Of a stretch of DNA of 41,511 bases, positions 1 to 9,379 are shown piece after piece (position 1 is the first letter of the stretch; each line of letters opens with the position of its first letter). The translations under genes were made by a program, and so were the position numbers. The notes below the pieces were generated by a model. That model was not told the DNA's origin. It worked only from the letters and a program-made list of their open reading frames with translations, and made no database searches. This stretch comes from Bacillota bacterium (lineage in GTDB: Bacteria > Bacillota > Clostridia > Caldicoprobacterales > DTU083): assembly GCA_029777885.1 (NCBI GenBank), contig JAKORJ010000153.1:1-41511 (forward strand), given 5' to 3'.

Positions 1-10
1 AGGGGTATTA

Positions 11-1126
11 ATGGCAAGTGTTACTTTCAAAAACATTTACAAGGTTTATGAGGGCGGCGTAACTGCAGTTAGCGACTTTAATTTGAATATAGCCGATAAA
101 GAGTTTATAGTTCTGGTTGGACCTTCGGGTTGCGGTAAATCAACCACGCTCAGGATGGTTGCCGGCCTGGAGGAGATCACGGAAGGCGAGCTGTACATCG
201 GCGACAAGCTGATGAACGATGTAGCTCCCAAGGACAGAGACATCGCGATGGTGTTCCAGAACTATGCTCTGTATCCTCATATGACCGTATACGACAATAT
301 GGCTTTCGGTCTGAAGCTGAGAAAGACACCCAAGGCTGAAATCGACCGCCGAGTCAAGGAAGCTGCAAAGATCCTCGATATCGAACACTTACTCAACAGA
401 AAGCCCAAAGCATTATCCGGTGGACAAAGACAGAGGGTTGCGTTAGGACGCGCTATAGTTCGTGAACCCAAGGTCTTCCTGATGGATGAGCCCTTGTCAA
501 ACCTTGACGCAAAGCTCAGAGTTCAGATGAGGACTGAGATCACCAAGCTGCACAACAGACTTCAGACAACATTCATCTACGTTACCCACGACCAGACAGA
601 GGCTATGACGATGGGTACCAGGATAGTTGTCATGAAGGACGGTTTCATACAGCAGGTCGACACTCCTCAGAATCTCTACGACTATCCGATAAATCTCTTT
701 GTTGCAGGCTTCATAGGCAGCCCGCAGATGAACTTCATAAATGTTAACCTTGTTAAAGAGGAAAACGACGTTTATGCAGTATTTGAAAACAACAAGATCA
801 AGATTCCGGAAGGCAAGGTCAAAAAGTTCAAAGACCTCTCATATATAGGCAAGGAAGTAATCATGGGCATCAGGCCCGAGGACCTGCATGATGAGGAGAT
901 ATTCCTCCAGAGTGCACCCGACAGCACGGTCAAAGCCTATGTAGATGTTGTTGAGCTCATGGGTTCCGAGACCTACCTCTATCTGAATGTGGCCGGCAAC
1001 AACCTTACTGCCAGAGTAGACCCCAGATCCACAGCCAGGACCGGAGATACAATCAGGATCGCCATGGATCCCAACAAGCTGCATTTCTTTGACAAGGATA
1101 CAGAAGAAACGCTGCTCAACAGATAG
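11..1126 (+). CDS. ugpC: Multi-sugar ABC transporter ATPase, MsmX/UgpC type
   Basis: ATP-hydrolysing subunit that powers carbohydrate (CUT1-type) ABC importers from the cytoplasmic face. Walker A GPSGCGKST lies at about residues 37-45, the signature LSGGQ at 135-139, Walker B VFLMDEP at 155-161 and the switch His in VTHD near 193. The roughly 140-residue C-terminal part matches the regulatory OB-fold (TOBE) tail of MalK/MsmX proteins, and 371 aa is normal for the family. The start has AGGGGT 4 nt upstream. No permease or binding-protein genes follow, and a terminator does. In Firmicutes such lone ATPases often serve several sugar importers, so a shared role is inferred. The exact substrate cannot be told. 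Confidence 0.93.
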   Translation: MASVTFKNIYKVYEGGVTAVSDFNLNIADKEFIVLVGPSGCGKSTTLRMVAGLEEITEGELYIGDKLMNDVAPKDRDIAMVFQNYALYPHMTVYDNMAFGLKLRKTPKAEIDRRVKEAAKILDIEHLLNRKPKALSGGQRQRVALGRAIVREPKVFLMDEPLSNLDAKLRVQMRTEITKLHNRLQTTFIYVTHDQTEAMTMGTRIVVMKDGFIQQVDTPQNLYDYPINLFVAGFIGSPQMNFINVNLVKEENDVYAVFENNKIKIPEGKVKKFKDLSYIGKEVIMGIRPEDLHDEEIFLQSAPDSTVKAYVDVVELMGSETYLYLNVAGNNLTARVDPRSTARTGDTIRIAMDPNKLHFFDKDTEETLLNR

Positions 1127-1157
1127 ACTTTCTAAAGGTTTTAGAAGGATATTTGTG

Positions 1158-1205
1158 AAAAAAGCAGAAATATTATCTTTGCAGATAATATCTCTGCTTT
1201 TTGTT
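1158..1205 (+). terminator. Rho-independent terminator after the ABC ATPase gene
   Basis: A long inverted repeat (AAAAAGCAGA...TCTGCTTTTT, inner arms ATATTATC/GATAATAT, TTTGCA loop) ends in a T-rich run 30-80 bases after the stop codon. Confidence 0.85.
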
Positions 1206-1284
1206 TATACCTGCATAAAATTGCATGGTATTTCCTGTGTTCATTCATCCAATAATTATGTATACTAAAGAGTAGGTGATTTTG

Positions 1285-2367
1285 ATGCTCACTGAGCGAC
1301 GAATGCAGAAAATAATCGACAAACTGATCAAAAACGTTCAGATCGATATGGATGTGCTTGATATGAACGGTTTGATCGTGGCCAGCAGCGATGCAGCAAG
1401 GGTAGGGGAACTGGATCCTGCGGTGAAGGAATTTGCCATAGGAGACAACGATGCCATTTTTATCGACAACAACAGGACGTATACCAGGTTTACAGTCGAT
1501 AAGAACATGACCTATTTTTTGACTGTTGAGGGGACAAACAGGGTATCCCGCAACTACAGTATGCTAATCGTGTCCATGATGGATGCATACCTGAAATCGA
1601 ACTACCAGAGGCTGGACAAGGAAGAAGTGATGAGGCGGATCCTGCTTGGCCAGCTGGGAGAGCTTGACCTCCAGGAGCTGGTCAGGGATTATAAGCTGGA
1701 GCTGGGCCTGCCGCGGGTAGTCTTCCTGATCCGGACCTTCGGCATGGAAGCGGAAGCTGCATACCAGATACTGATCAAGGCCTTTCCGAGGAACCAGGGC
1801 GATATACTGGTCCCCATCGACGGGATGACCGTGTGCCTTGTAAAGGCGATGACCGAGGACATGGACCCCGAGGAGCTGCTGCAGTTGGGGTCAGCCATTG
1901 AGGAGACGATAGAAAACGAAGCCTCCATCAAGGCCTATATCGGTATAGGAAATGTCAGGGACAACCTGTTCAAGCTGGGCGAGTCATACAACGAGGCTGA
2001 GAACGCCATAGCGGTCGGTAAGATATTCAGCATCAACAACCGCACCTTCCGGTATGACTCACTGCTGCTGGAGAGGTTTTTGCACAAGGTCCCCCTTGAG
2101 CTTTGTGAGCAGTACAGCAAGATAATGTTCACCAAGGAATACAAAAAGCTGTTGAACGAAGAAATGATAACCACCATCGACAAGTTCTTCGAGAACAGCC
2201 TCAACCTGAGTGAGACTGCAAGGCAGCTTTTTATCCATCGCAACACACTGGTGTACAGGCTGGACAAGGTCCAAAGGATCATGGGCCTGGATTTGCGCAA
2301 CTTTCACGACGCAGTTACGTTTAAGATTATGATGATGCTTATGGACAGATATGTGCAGGAGTGTTGA
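1285..2367 (+). CDS. CdaR/PucR-family transcriptional regulator
   Basis: Likely DNA-binding regulator of the CdaR (sugar-diacid/carbohydrate) family. The N-terminal 130 residues fit a putative sugar-diacid recognition domain, the middle a degenerate GGDEF-like region, and the last 60 a PucR-type helix-turn-helix (SLNLSETARQLFIHRNTLVY, then RLDKVQ). About 360 aa is typical. The start chosen is ATG 1285, with AGGTGAT just upstream; GTG 1276 is in frame but lies inside that ribosome site. A -10-like TATACT at 1261-1266 precedes it. Its place after a sugar ABC ATPase suggests carbohydrate control, but effector and targets are unknown. The stop overlaps the region just ahead of ftsE, so the two may be cotranscribed. 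Confidence 0.85.
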   Translation: MLTERRMQKIIDKLIKNVQIDMDVLDMNGLIVASSDAARVGELDPAVKEFAIGDNDAIFIDNNRTYTRFTVDKNMTYFLTVEGTNRVSRNYSMLIVSMMDAYLKSNYQRLDKEEVMRRILLGQLGELDLQELVRDYKLELGLPRVVFLIRTFGMEAEAAYQILIKAFPRNQGDILVPIDGMTVCLVKAMTEDMDPEELLQLGSAIEETIENEASIKAYIGIGNVRDNLFKLGESYNEAENAIAVGKIFSINNRTFRYDSLLLERFLHKVPLELCEQYSKIMFTKEYKKLLNEEMITTIDKFFENSLNLSETARQLFIHRNTLVYRLDKVQRIMGLDLRNFHDAVTFKIMMMLMDRYVQEC

Positions 2368-2369
2368 TA

Positions 2370-3053
2370 TTGATCGAGTTTAAGAATGTTTCCAAGCTTT
2401 ACGGCAATGTTCGTGCGCTTAAGGATGTCAATGTAACGATTGGAAACGGTGAATTCGTATTCATAGTAGGCGCGAGCGGTGCCGGCAAGTCTACCTTTAT
2501 AAAGCTGCTCCTTAAGGAGATCGAGCCGACTGCCGGCCAGATAATAGTCAACAACACGGATTTGTCCGCGATGAAACGGAAGCATATACCCTATTACAGG
2601 AGAAATTTGGGTGTGGTGTTCCAGGATTTCAGGCTCCTTCCTGACAAGACCGTATACGATAACGTTGCCTTTGCCATGGAGATCGTAGAGGCATCGAAGA
2701 AGGAGATCAGGAGGCAGGTACCCGCCGTGCTTGGGCTGGTCGGCCTGGCTTCAAAGGCCAATGCCTACCCCCATGAGCTGTCCGGGGGAGAGCAGCAGCG
2801 GACATCCCTCGCCCGGGCCCTGGCGAACAACCCGTCTATCCTGATTGCCGATGAGCCCACGGGCAACCTGGATCCGGCCACTGCCAAGGAGATAATGAAA
2901 ATAATCAACGTGATAAACCACAGGGGTACTACCGTTATAATGGCTACTCACGCTAAGGAAATCGTCAACGCCATGAAAAAGCGGGTCATAACCTTCAGGA
3001 AGGGCATGATTGTCTCAGACCAGGAAAAAGGGGAGTACTTCGGTGAAGTTTAG
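2370..3053 (+). CDS. ftsE: Cell-division ABC ATPase FtsE
   Basis: Cytoplasmic ATPase of the FtsEX complex, which transmits ATP-driven conformational change to peptidoglycan hydrolases outside the membrane. It has Walker [10 protein letters not shown], the FtsE-typical [17 protein letters not shown]-loop region, signature LSGGEQQR, Walker B ILIADEP and the H-loop MATHAKEI. Start TTG 2370 is preferred because CAGGAG lies 8 nt upstream and it gives the usual [12 protein letters not shown]-terminus; GTG 2361 is an in-frame alternative. It overlaps ftsX by 11 bases, which implies coupled translation. About 227 aa is normal. Confidence 0.95.
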   Translation: MIEFKNVSKLYGNVRALKDVNVTIGNGEFVFIVGASGAGKSTFIKLLLKEIEPTAGQIIVNNTDLSAMKRKHIPYYRRNLGVVFQDFRLLPDKTVYDNVAFAMEIVEASKKEIRRQVPAVLGLVGLASKANAYPHELSGGEQQRTSLARALANNPSILIADEPTGNLDPATAKEIMKIINVINHRGTTVIMATHAKEIVNAMKKRVITFRKGMIVSDQEKGEYFGEV

Positions 3054-3942
3054 GACTTGGAAAAACATGATCAGGGAAGGCATGCGCAATGTGGTTCGCA
3101 ACAGGGTAATGACCCTTGCTTCGATAGGCGCTATAATGGCAGCTCTCTTTGTGCTTGGCATCATAATGGCTACGATAATCAACCTTGACAACATAGTGGC
3201 CGGGCTGGAATCAAAGGTCGAAGTGACGGTCTATCTCAAAAAAGGCGTGACCCAGGGTGATATCAATGCCGTCAGGGATAAGATCAACAGCTGGGAAGGT
3301 ATAATCGGGGTCGACTTCATTTCCAAGGAAGAAGCCCTGGAGAACTGGCGGAAGGAAATGGGGAGCAAGAGCTATTTGCTTGATGGCTACAATGAAGAGA
3401 ACAACCCCTTGCCTGATACCTTCTTCATAAGGGTTGAGAAGCCCGAATATGTAGAGAATATAGTGAACAATGCCCAAAAACTGGATGCGGTCGACCAGGT
3501 CCGCTACAGTGCCGATGTGGTCAGGGCCATAACGAGCATAGCCGGCACGACCCGGCTGATCGGGCTGTCGATAGTCCTGCTCCTGTCTATAATGTCGATA
3601 ATTATAATCAACAATACCATTAAGCTCACAGTCTATTCAAGGCGCAGGGAAATCAACATAATGAAGTATATTGGCGCAACTGACTGGTATATAAGGTGGC
3701 CTTTCGTGATCGAAGGCATGGTATTGGGACTGTTCGGGGCTGGGCTGGCCGGAGGGGCCGTTGCGGGCGCATATGCCCTCCTGCTTGGGAAGGCCAATGA
3801 CATGGGCAGCATACTATCGATTTTTGGCCTGCTTCCGCTGAAGGATATCATGTATCCTGTGCTTCTGGTGTTCGTGCTGATCGGCTGCCTCATAGGCGTG
3901 ACCGCAAGCATGCTGTCGATCCGCAAGCACCTGAAGGTCTGA
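3043..3942 (+). CDS. ftsX: Cell-division permease-like protein FtsX
   Basis: Membrane partner of FtsE. The sequence shows one N-terminal membrane segment (about residues 20-45), an extracellular domain of about 115 residues containing VEVTVYLKKGVTQGDI, then three further segments (SIVLLLSIMSIIIINNTI and two near the C-terminus), the usual FtsX four-helix plan. The KLTVYSRRREINIMKYIGAT motif after the second helix is characteristic. GTG 3043 is preceded by GGGGAG and gives about 299 aa; TTG 3010 would add residues inside ftsE without a good ribosome site. In Bacillus FtsEX activates CwlO-type hydrolases; the hydrolase used here is not in the window. A terminator follows. Confidence 0.95.
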   Translation: MKFRTWKNMIREGMRNVVRNRVMTLASIGAIMAALFVLGIIMATIINLDNIVAGLESKVEVTVYLKKGVTQGDINAVRDKINSWEGIIGVDFISKEEALENWRKEMGSKSYLLDGYNEENNPLPDTFFIRVEKPEYVENIVNNAQKLDAVDQVRYSADVVRAITSIAGTTRLIGLSIVLLLSIMSIIIINNTIKLTVYSRRREINIMKYIGATDWYIRWPFVIEGMVLGLFGAGLAGGAVAGAYALLLGKANDMGSILSIFGLLPLKDIMYPVLLVFVLIGCLIGVTASMLSIRKHLKV

Positions 3943-3966
3943 AGCATCAAATATTGCAGAATATAG

Positions 3967-3996
3967 AGCCGTGTTGGTCTAGCCCCACGGCTTTTA
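3967..3996 (+). terminator. Rho-independent terminator after ftsX
   Basis: AGCCGTG and CACGGCT pair around a 12-nt loop and are followed by TTTTATTAT. This separates ftsEX from the protease gene, which has its own promoter. Confidence 0.8.
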
Positions 3997-4024
3997 TTAT
4001 ATGCAAAATAATTCTTTAGCGGTT

Positions 4025-4051
4025 TTGAAAAGGCAGACCCTGTGCTATAAT
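4025..4051 (+). promoter_or_regulatory. SigA-type extended -10 promoter for the S41 protease gene
   Basis: TATAAT at 4046-4051 is preceded by TGTGC, giving an extended -10. TTGAAA at 4025-4030 is a weak -35 at a short 15-bp spacing. The start codon lies 31 bases downstream. Confidence 0.7.
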
Positions 4052-4081
4052 TTATATGACATATGTATAGGAGGTAAACGC

Positions 4082-5311
4082 ATGATCAGCAGAAGAGCAG
4101 CATTTTTGATCGCCGTGGCAGTAGCACTGTTCGCCGCCTTTTTTTCGTCGGTTATCACATATACGGTTTATGAGTACAATTCCATCAACAATGGCAATAT
4201 ATCAGGGGATGAATTCGCAGAGCTGAAGGATTTCTACAAGAAGTTCAAGGAAGTGAAGAATCTTATAGAAACCAACTATCTGAAGGAACCCAATGAAGAG
4301 GACCTGCTGAACGGTGCCTTAAAGGGCATGGTGGCAGCTCTGGGTGACCCGTACTCCTATTATATGACAGCTGAGGAGTACGAGGAGATGCTGATCGGCA
4401 TTGAAGGCACATATGCCGGAGTAGGGCTTTCAGTCTCGGTCAACCCTAATGACAACCAGATCACCGTAATAAATGCCTTTAAGGGCAGTCCCGCTGCTGA
4501 AAATGGTATATTGCCCGGGGACAAGATAATCGGCATAGAAGGCGAGCCGGTGGACGGATCGATGCTGGACGAGGCTGTTGACAGGATGCGTGGCGAACCC
4601 GGTACCGAAGTCACAGTGACGATAAACAGAAACGGTGAGATACTGGAGTTCACGATCGTTCGGGCAATGATCAATTACCCGGACATGGAATACAGGATGC
4701 TGGATGACGGAATCGGCTATATATGGCTTTATCGTTTTGACTTAAAGTCCGCGGAAAACATGAAGAATGCGATAGCTGACCTGGACAGCAAGGGTATGAA
4801 GGGCCTTGTGCTGGATCTAAGGTCCAATCCCGGCGGAGTCCTGACTGCCTGCCTGGAGATCACTGATATCTTTGTACCCGAAGGCATAATCATGTATACC
4901 GAAGACAGGCAGGGCAACCGGTACGAGTACCCGTCCAGGAGCGATACGCTTGGTATCCCCCTGGTGGTGCTGGTGAACGAGTACAGCGCCAGTGCCGCAG
5001 AGGTCTTTTCAGGAGCCATACAGGACCACGGGGTAGGTACGATCATTGGCAAGACCACCTTTGGGAAAGGGCTGGTCCAGAACCTGCATCCCTTCAAGGA
5101 AGGGGATGTCTTGAGGCTGACCACATCGGAGTACTTTACGCCCAAGGGACGGAAAATCAACGAGAAGGGCGTAGTACCCGATATAGAGGTCGATGAACTG
5201 GAGGAGGCCTATGACTACATGAGGGAAAACCCCGGCAAGGAACTGCCTGTAGAGCTTGACGCCCCGCTGTCCACAGGGATAGAAGAACTTAAAAGGTTGA
5301 TAAATGAATAG
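4082..5311 (+). CDS. S41 carboxy-terminal processing protease (CtpA/CtpB type)
   Basis: Secreted or membrane-anchored serine protease that trims C-termini of extracytoplasmic proteins. An uncleaved signal anchor covers about residues 5-28. A PDZ domain follows at about 95-180 (GVGLSVSVNPN, GSPAAENGILPGDKIIGIEG), then the S41 fold. The catalytic pair is read as Ser304 in SASAAE and Lys329 in GKTTFGKGL, 25 residues apart as in Bacillus CtpB. ATG 4082 has AGGAGG 7 nt upstream; an in-frame ATG at 4001 lies before the promoter and is rejected. It sits between ftsEX and a PDZ membrane protein, as ctpB does in Bacillus. CtpB there cleaves SpoIVFA, and a spoIVFA homologue is present at 24552, so a sporulation role is plausible. 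Confidence 0.93.
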   Translation: MISRRAAFLIAVAVALFAAFFSSVITYTVYEYNSINNGNISGDEFAELKDFYKKFKEVKNLIETNYLKEPNEEDLLNGALKGMVAALGDPYSYYMTAEEYEEMLIGIEGTYAGVGLSVSVNPNDNQITVINAFKGSPAAENGILPGDKIIGIEGEPVDGSMLDEAVDRMRGEPGTEVTVTINRNGEILEFTIVRAMINYPDMEYRMLDDGIGYIWLYRFDLKSAENMKNAIADLDSKGMKGLVLDLRSNPGGVLTACLEITDIFVPEGIIMYTEDRQGNRYEYPSRSDTLGIPLVVLVNEYSASAAEVFSGAIQDHGVGTIIGKTTFGKGLVQNLHPFKEGDVLRLTTSEYFTPKGRKINEKGVVPDIEVDELEEAYDYMRENPGKELPVELDAPLSTGIEELKRLINE

Positions 5312-5333
5312 CTGAGGCAAAGGAGCCAATAGG

Positions 5334-6557
5334 ATGCTGGCATTCGTAAGGCTGCTCTTTACAGCTTTTGCCTATTCGATCACCAACTTCATATATATCA
5401 CAGCGGTACTGATGGCCTTTGTGAATATAAAGCGCAATGCCGGCCTGGAGGAGGAATGGCTGGGCTATTCCCGTGACTGTGCCCGGAATATGCTCATGGG
5501 CTCAGTGCTTGGTGGCATGCTGGCCGGGCTGGGGGCAAGCTTCCTCATCACAGGCCTTGGCATAGTGGTGGATCCGGACTCGATCCTGCTGATCTGGGGG
5601 CTGGCGATGCTCTTTATGCTGGCAACCAACAGGGGTATGGGCTTTGCGTATGCCGCAGGCATAGCGTCCCTTTCCAATCTCATTTTCGGATGGCCGGATA
5701 CGGACCCGGCCTCCATAACGGCCCTGGCAGGCATCCTGTACCTGGCCGAGGGCCTGCTGACATTGGCAGACGGCAGCAGCGGGTCTGTGCCCGTTGTCGT
5801 GAAGCACAAGAGGTTCAGCCCTACAGGCGCTTTCGTATCAAGCAAGCTGTGGCCGGTGCCCCTGGTCATGCTGGTGCCTTCGGTCCCGGCACATACCGGG
5901 TCGGAGGGGATCAGCATGCCTGAATGGTGGCCGCTTTTGGACGGCGGAAGCTCTACAGGCGCTTTTGGCATGATCTACCTGGCAGCCCTCCTGTGCTATC
6001 AGGACATGGCGGTCACCGCGACCTCAAGGCAAAGGGCCAGGGACTCAGGCCTGTTCCTGTGCGCCTACAGCCTGGTGGTGCTCATACTGGCTGCAGCCGC
6101 TGATGCCATATATATCATGAAATATGTAGCTGCCCTGCTCACGCCCATTTTGTATGGGTCAGTCGCATATATACGCAGCAGGAGCATGGAGACGGGCGAC
6201 CCGATCTATGCGCCCCCCTGGAGAGGGCTTAGGATCCTGGCTGTATATCCGGAGTCGCCGGGGAGCAGCATGGGCATAAGGCCGGGTGATATATTGCTCA
6301 GCCTGAACGGGAAACCGATCAACAGCGAAGAAATGCTCAAGACTGAGCTGAGCGGGTCACCGACCTATATCTGGATAGATATCAACAGGAACGGGAACAA
6401 GATCACCCTGGATCACAGGGACTACCGCAACGGGGTAGGGGATATCGGCCTGGTGTTCGTGCCGAGGAAGACAGGCCATTATTTCAGCTTTGGCACCAAG
6501 GGCAAAAAAAATACCCTGTTCCGCAGACTCGTGTCCGGCAGGGGAAAGAGCATATAA
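5334..6557 (+). CDS. Polytopic membrane protein with C-terminal PDZ domain, MinJ-like
   Basis: The protein has about eight hydrophobic segments over the first 285 residues, then a short basic linker and a PDZ domain at about 300-385 (LAVYPESPGSSMGIRPGDIL, SLNGKPI). This plan, the 407-aa length and the position after ftsE-ftsX-ctp match Bacillus MinJ (YvjD), which links the Min system to DivIVA at the septum. The identification rests on architecture and gene order, since sequence similarity could not be tested. AGGAG lies 8 nt before ATG 5334. The gene follows the protease by 22 bases and is probably in its operon. A generic PDZ membrane protein is the alternative. Confidence 0.72.
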   Translation: MLAFVRLLFTAFAYSITNFIYITAVLMAFVNIKRNAGLEEEWLGYSRDCARNMLMGSVLGGMLAGLGASFLITGLGIVVDPDSILLIWGLAMLFMLATNRGMGFAYAAGIASLSNLIFGWPDTDPASITALAGILYLAEGLLTLADGSSGSVPVVVKHKRFSPTGAFVSSKLWPVPLVMLVPSVPAHTGSEGISMPEWWPLLDGGSSTGAFGMIYLAALLCYQDMAVTATSRQRARDSGLFLCAYSLVVLILAAAADAIYIMKYVAALLTPILYGSVAYIRSRSMETGDPIYAPPWRGLRILAVYPESPGSSMGIRPGDILLSLNGKPINSEEMLKTELSGSPTYIWIDINRNGNKITLDHRDYRNGVGDIGLVFVPRKTGHYFSFGTKGKKNTLFRRLVSGRGKSI

Positions 6558-6573
6558 GGAAGAGTCAGATCTA

Positions 6574-6598
6574 AGCAGCCTCTTTAAGAGGTTGTTTT
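6574..6598. terminator. Terminator between convergent genes
   Basis: AGCAGCCTC pairs with GAGGTTGTT (two G-U pairs) around TTTAA, with TTTTAG after it on the + strand. It overlaps the last codons of the opposing gene, and an A-rich flank could let it work in both directions. Confidence 0.6.
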
Positions 6599-7219
6599 AG
6601 TTTTCAGGCAAAGTCTGATATGGTCAAGCTGCTTGGCCGTGTTCCACCCAATGATGCTGAAGACCGTGCTGCGGATCTGTGGCGGCAGCATGAAGTGCGC
6701 CTTGTAGATGATCGGCCTGCCCGGAGAGAGGGCCACCGTCCCTGTTGCCTGGGTGAATGCTTTGTCATCGGACCACCGCCACAGGATCCTGCCATCGGGG
6801 TAGACCGCTTCAAAATCGTACCGCTGGCTGGTGTTGTAGTTGAAAACCTCTGTCGTGCCTGAAAGGTTCAGCTTGATCAATGATATAAGGACGATGTCGC
6901 CAGGCCTGTACACAGGCTTGTCGACGGTCAGGAGCAGTAGGATGCCGGATCTCACCATCAGACTGTCATAGGGCGGGGTCTTGCAGGTCATGGTATCATC
7001 CAGCAGCAGCTTCCATACCCTGTCGTCCACATACCCGGTGGACGGCATCTGCCAGGCATCCTGAAATCTGTTTATACACTCTTCGGTATGGGCATCGAAT
7101 ATGCCGTTTATCGGGCCGTTGTAAAACCCATGCCTGACGAGCATGCTCTGGGCCAGAGTAACTAGCGGACCGGTGCTGCCCCGCCGCAAGAGGGGCAGGT
7201 GCAGGTTATATCTGAACAT
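6584..7219 (-). CDS. Peptidoglycan-binding domain protein with BsuPI-like domain
   Basis: About 211 aa with two recognisable parts. Residues 8-75 look like a PG_binding_1 repeat (LRRGSTGPLVTLAQSMLVRH, then the typical GIFDAHTEECINRFQ). Residues 90-185 look like the BsuPI beta-sandwich of the Bacillus intracellular proteinase inhibitor (KPVYRPGDIV, YDFEAVYPDGRILWRWSDD). No signal peptide or membrane segment is evident, so its location is unclear; in a spore former it could act in the mother cell. AAGGAGG lies upstream of ATG 7219. It is transcribed alone, against its neighbours. The molecular role is unknown; wall binding and protease inhibition are inferred from the folds only. Confidence 0.75.
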   Translation of the reverse strand: MFRYNLHLPLLRRGSTGPLVTLAQSMLVRHGFYNGPINGIFDAHTEECINRFQDAWQMPSTGYVDDRVWKLLLDDTMTCKTPPYDSLMVRSGILLLLTVDKPVYRPGDIVLISLIKLNLSGTTEVFNYNTSQRYDFEAVYPDGRILWRWSDDKAFTQATGTVALSPGRPIIYKAHFMLPPQIRSTVFSIIGWNTAKQLDHIRLCLKTKTTS

Positions 7220-7368
7220 TTGCGCTTCCTCCTTGCGATGATCAGTGATCGGACCTTGTCTATTAATTTATATTATCATGTCTGGCAACTATACCAATAA
7301 AATTGAAAGACACAGGTCGAAACAGGATGACTGGGACGGAAACAGGTGTTCTAATCCCGGACCGGATG

Positions 7369-7377
7369 TGGTATAAT
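7369..7377 (+). promoter_or_regulatory. Extended -10 promoter for uvrBA
   Basis: TGTGGTATAAT ends at 7377. No convincing -35 is visible, which is common for extended -10 promoters. Transcription would start near 7384, after the upstream in-frame ATG 7379, which supports the GTG 7403 start. I saw no clear LexA box. Confidence 0.65.
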
Positions 7378-7402
7378 TATGAGCCGAAGGAGTGGAGATC
7401 CG

Positions 7403-9379
7403 GTGAAATTTGAGATAAAATCCGACATGGTACCCCGGGGCGACCAGCCCCAGGCCATAGAGAAGCTTGTCGAGGGCATCCTGAGGGGCGACAGGCACCA
7501 GACCCTGCTTGGCATAACGGGGTCGGGCAAGACCTTTACCATGGCCAATGTCATAGAAAGGGTCCAGCGCCCCACCCTTGTGCTGGCCCACAACAAGACC
7601 CTGGCTGCCCAGCTTTGCAGCGAGTTTAGGGAGATATTCCCTGATAATGCCGTCGAGTACTTCGTAAGCTACTATGACTACTACCAGCCGGAGGCTTATG
7701 TGCCTTCTACCGATACCTACATCGAAAAGGATGCCTCGATCAACGACGAGATAGACAAGCTGCGCCACTCGGCTACTGCCGCCCTGTTCGAGCGCAGGGA
7801 CGTCATCATAGTCGCCAGCGTGTCCTGCATATACGGCCTGGGTAACCCCGCTGAATACAGGGACCTGGTCCTATCCCTCAGACCTGGCATGATAAAGGAC
7901 CGGGACGAGGTGCTTCATAAGCTCGTTGACATACAATACGAGCGGAATGATGTCAACTTTGTGCGCGGCACCTTCAGGGTCAGGGGAGATGTGGTCGAAA
8001 TATTCCCCGCCGGTTCGTCTGACAGGGCTGTGCGGGTGGAATTTTTCGGCGATGAGATAGACCGGATCACGGAGATCAACTGCCTGACCGGTGAGATCTT
8101 AGGGTATCTCAACCACGCGGCCATATTTCCAGCATCCCACTATGCGGCCTCCAGGGAGACCCTGGAAAGGGCTTTTGCGGCCATAGAGCGGGACCTGGAA
8201 GACCAGGTCGCGAAGTTCAAGGCTGAGGGCAAGCTGCTTGAAGCCCAGCGCCTGCAGCAGCGGACCAATTTTGACCTGGAGATGATGAGAGAGATCGGGT
8301 ATTGCAGCGGGATAGAGAACTATTCCCGGTATCTGGACGGGAGGAAGCCCGGGGAGCCGCCCTATACGCTCCTGGACTACTTCCCCGAGGACTTTCTTTT
8401 GATAGTTGACGAATCCCATGTCACCCTGCCCCAGGTCAGGGCCATGTATGCGGGCGACCGGTCCAGGAAGGATACCCTGGTCGAGTACGGCTTCCGCCTG
8501 CCTGCAGCATATGACAACAGGCCGCTTAAGTTTGAAGAGTTTGAAAGCAAGCTCAACCAGGTCATATATGTCAGTGCCACGCCCGGGCCTTATGAACTGG
8601 AAAAGTCGACCCAGATCGTAGAGCAGATAATAAGGCCGACAGGGCTGGTAGATCCAGAGATACGGGTTTACCCGATCGAAGGCCAGATAGATCACCTGCT
8701 GGGCGAGATCCGGAAACGGACTGAAAAGAACCAGAGGGTCCTGGTAACGACCCTCACCAAAAAGATGGCTGAGAAGCTTACCGATTTCCTGAAGGAGATG
8801 AATGTCAAGGTCAGGTACCTGCATTCCGATGTGGAGACCCTTGAGCGGATGGAAATAATCAGGGACCTGCGCCTGGGCGTCTTCGATGTCCTGGTGGGCA
8901 TAAACCTTTTGAGGGAGGGTCTCGACCTTCCGGAGGTCTCCCTGGTTGCGATCCTAGATGCCGACAAGGAGGGTTTTCTGCGGTCTGAAACATCTCTGAT
9001 ACAGACGATAGGGAGGGCAGCCCGCAATACGGATGGCATGGTCATCATGTATGCCGACAGGATAACGGAATCCATGGCCCGGGCCATCAATGAGACCAAC
9101 CGCAGGCGGAAGCTCCAGATCGAGTACAACAGGGTGCACGGGATAACGCCCCAGACCATAGTCAAGAATATCCACAAGACCCTTGAGATAACTAGGGTTG
9201 CTGAGGAGGACCAGGATTATGCGACCGGCATCTCCTCAGTTGAAGAAATCAATGAGCTCATAAAAGAGCTTGAAAAGCAGATGAAGGCTGCAGCCAAGGC
9301 ACTCGAGTTTGAAAAGGCGGCAGACCTTCGCGACCGCATAGCACGACTTAAGGAACAGATAGGAGAAATTGATGAGTAA
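7403..9379 (+). CDS. uvrB: Excinuclease ABC subunit B
   Basis: DNA damage-verifying helicase of nucleotide excision repair, loaded by UvrA and partnering UvrC. Walker [15 protein letters not shown] lies near residue 38, the damage-probing hairpin [18 protein letters not shown] near 90, DESHVTLPQ is the DExx-type box, and the C-terminal helicase motifs include [12 protein letters not shown] and QTIGRAARN. The last 35 residues form the UVR motif that binds UvrC ([20 protein letters not shown]). GTG 7403 is chosen over ATG 7379 because AAGGAG/GGAG lies just before it and the promoter would leave ATG 7379 untranscribed. About 658 aa is typical. It overlaps uvrA by 8 bases. Confidence 0.97.
   Translation: MKFEIKSDMVPRGDQPQAIEKLVEGILRGDRHQTLLGITGSGKTFTMANVIERVQRPTLVLAHNKTLAAQLCSEFREIFPDNAVEYFVSYYDYYQPEAYVPSTDTYIEKDASINDEIDKLRHSATAALFERRDVIIVASVSCIYGLGNPAEYRDLVLSLRPGMIKDRDEVLHKLVDIQYERNDVNFVRGTFRVRGDVVEIFPAGSSDRAVRVEFFGDEIDRITEINCLTGEILGYLNHAAIFPASHYAASRETLERAFAAIERDLEDQVAKFKAEGKLLEAQRLQQRTNFDLEMMREIGYCSGIENYSRYLDGRKPGEPPYTLLDYFPEDFLLIVDESHVTLPQVRAMYAGDRSRKDTLVEYGFRLPAAYDNRPLKFEEFESKLNQVIYVSATPGPYELEKSTQIVEQIIRPTGLVDPEIRVYPIEGQIDHLLGEIRKRTEKNQRVLVTTLTKKMAEKLTDFLKEMNVKVRYLHSDVETLERMEIIRDLRLGVFDVLVGINLLREGLDLPEVSLVAILDADKEGFLRSETSLIQTIGRAARNTDGMVIMYADRITESMARAINETNRRRKLQIEYNRVHGITPQTIVKNIHKTLEITRVAEEDQDYATGISSVEEINELIKELEKQMKAAAKALEFEKAADLRDRIARLKEQIGEIDE

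Noticed and set aside
4001-4081. Extended N-terminus of the S41 protease
   Set aside because: It spans the promoter, and the extra residues would put a non-signal stretch before the membrane anchor.
7240-7250. GATCA-G-TGATC palindrome upstream of the peptidoglycan-binding gene
   Set aside because: Only 5-base arms; likely chance, though it could be an operator.
7379-7402. ATG 7379 as the uvrB start
   Set aside because: It falls before the predicted transcription start and has no ribosome site; GTG 7403 has both.
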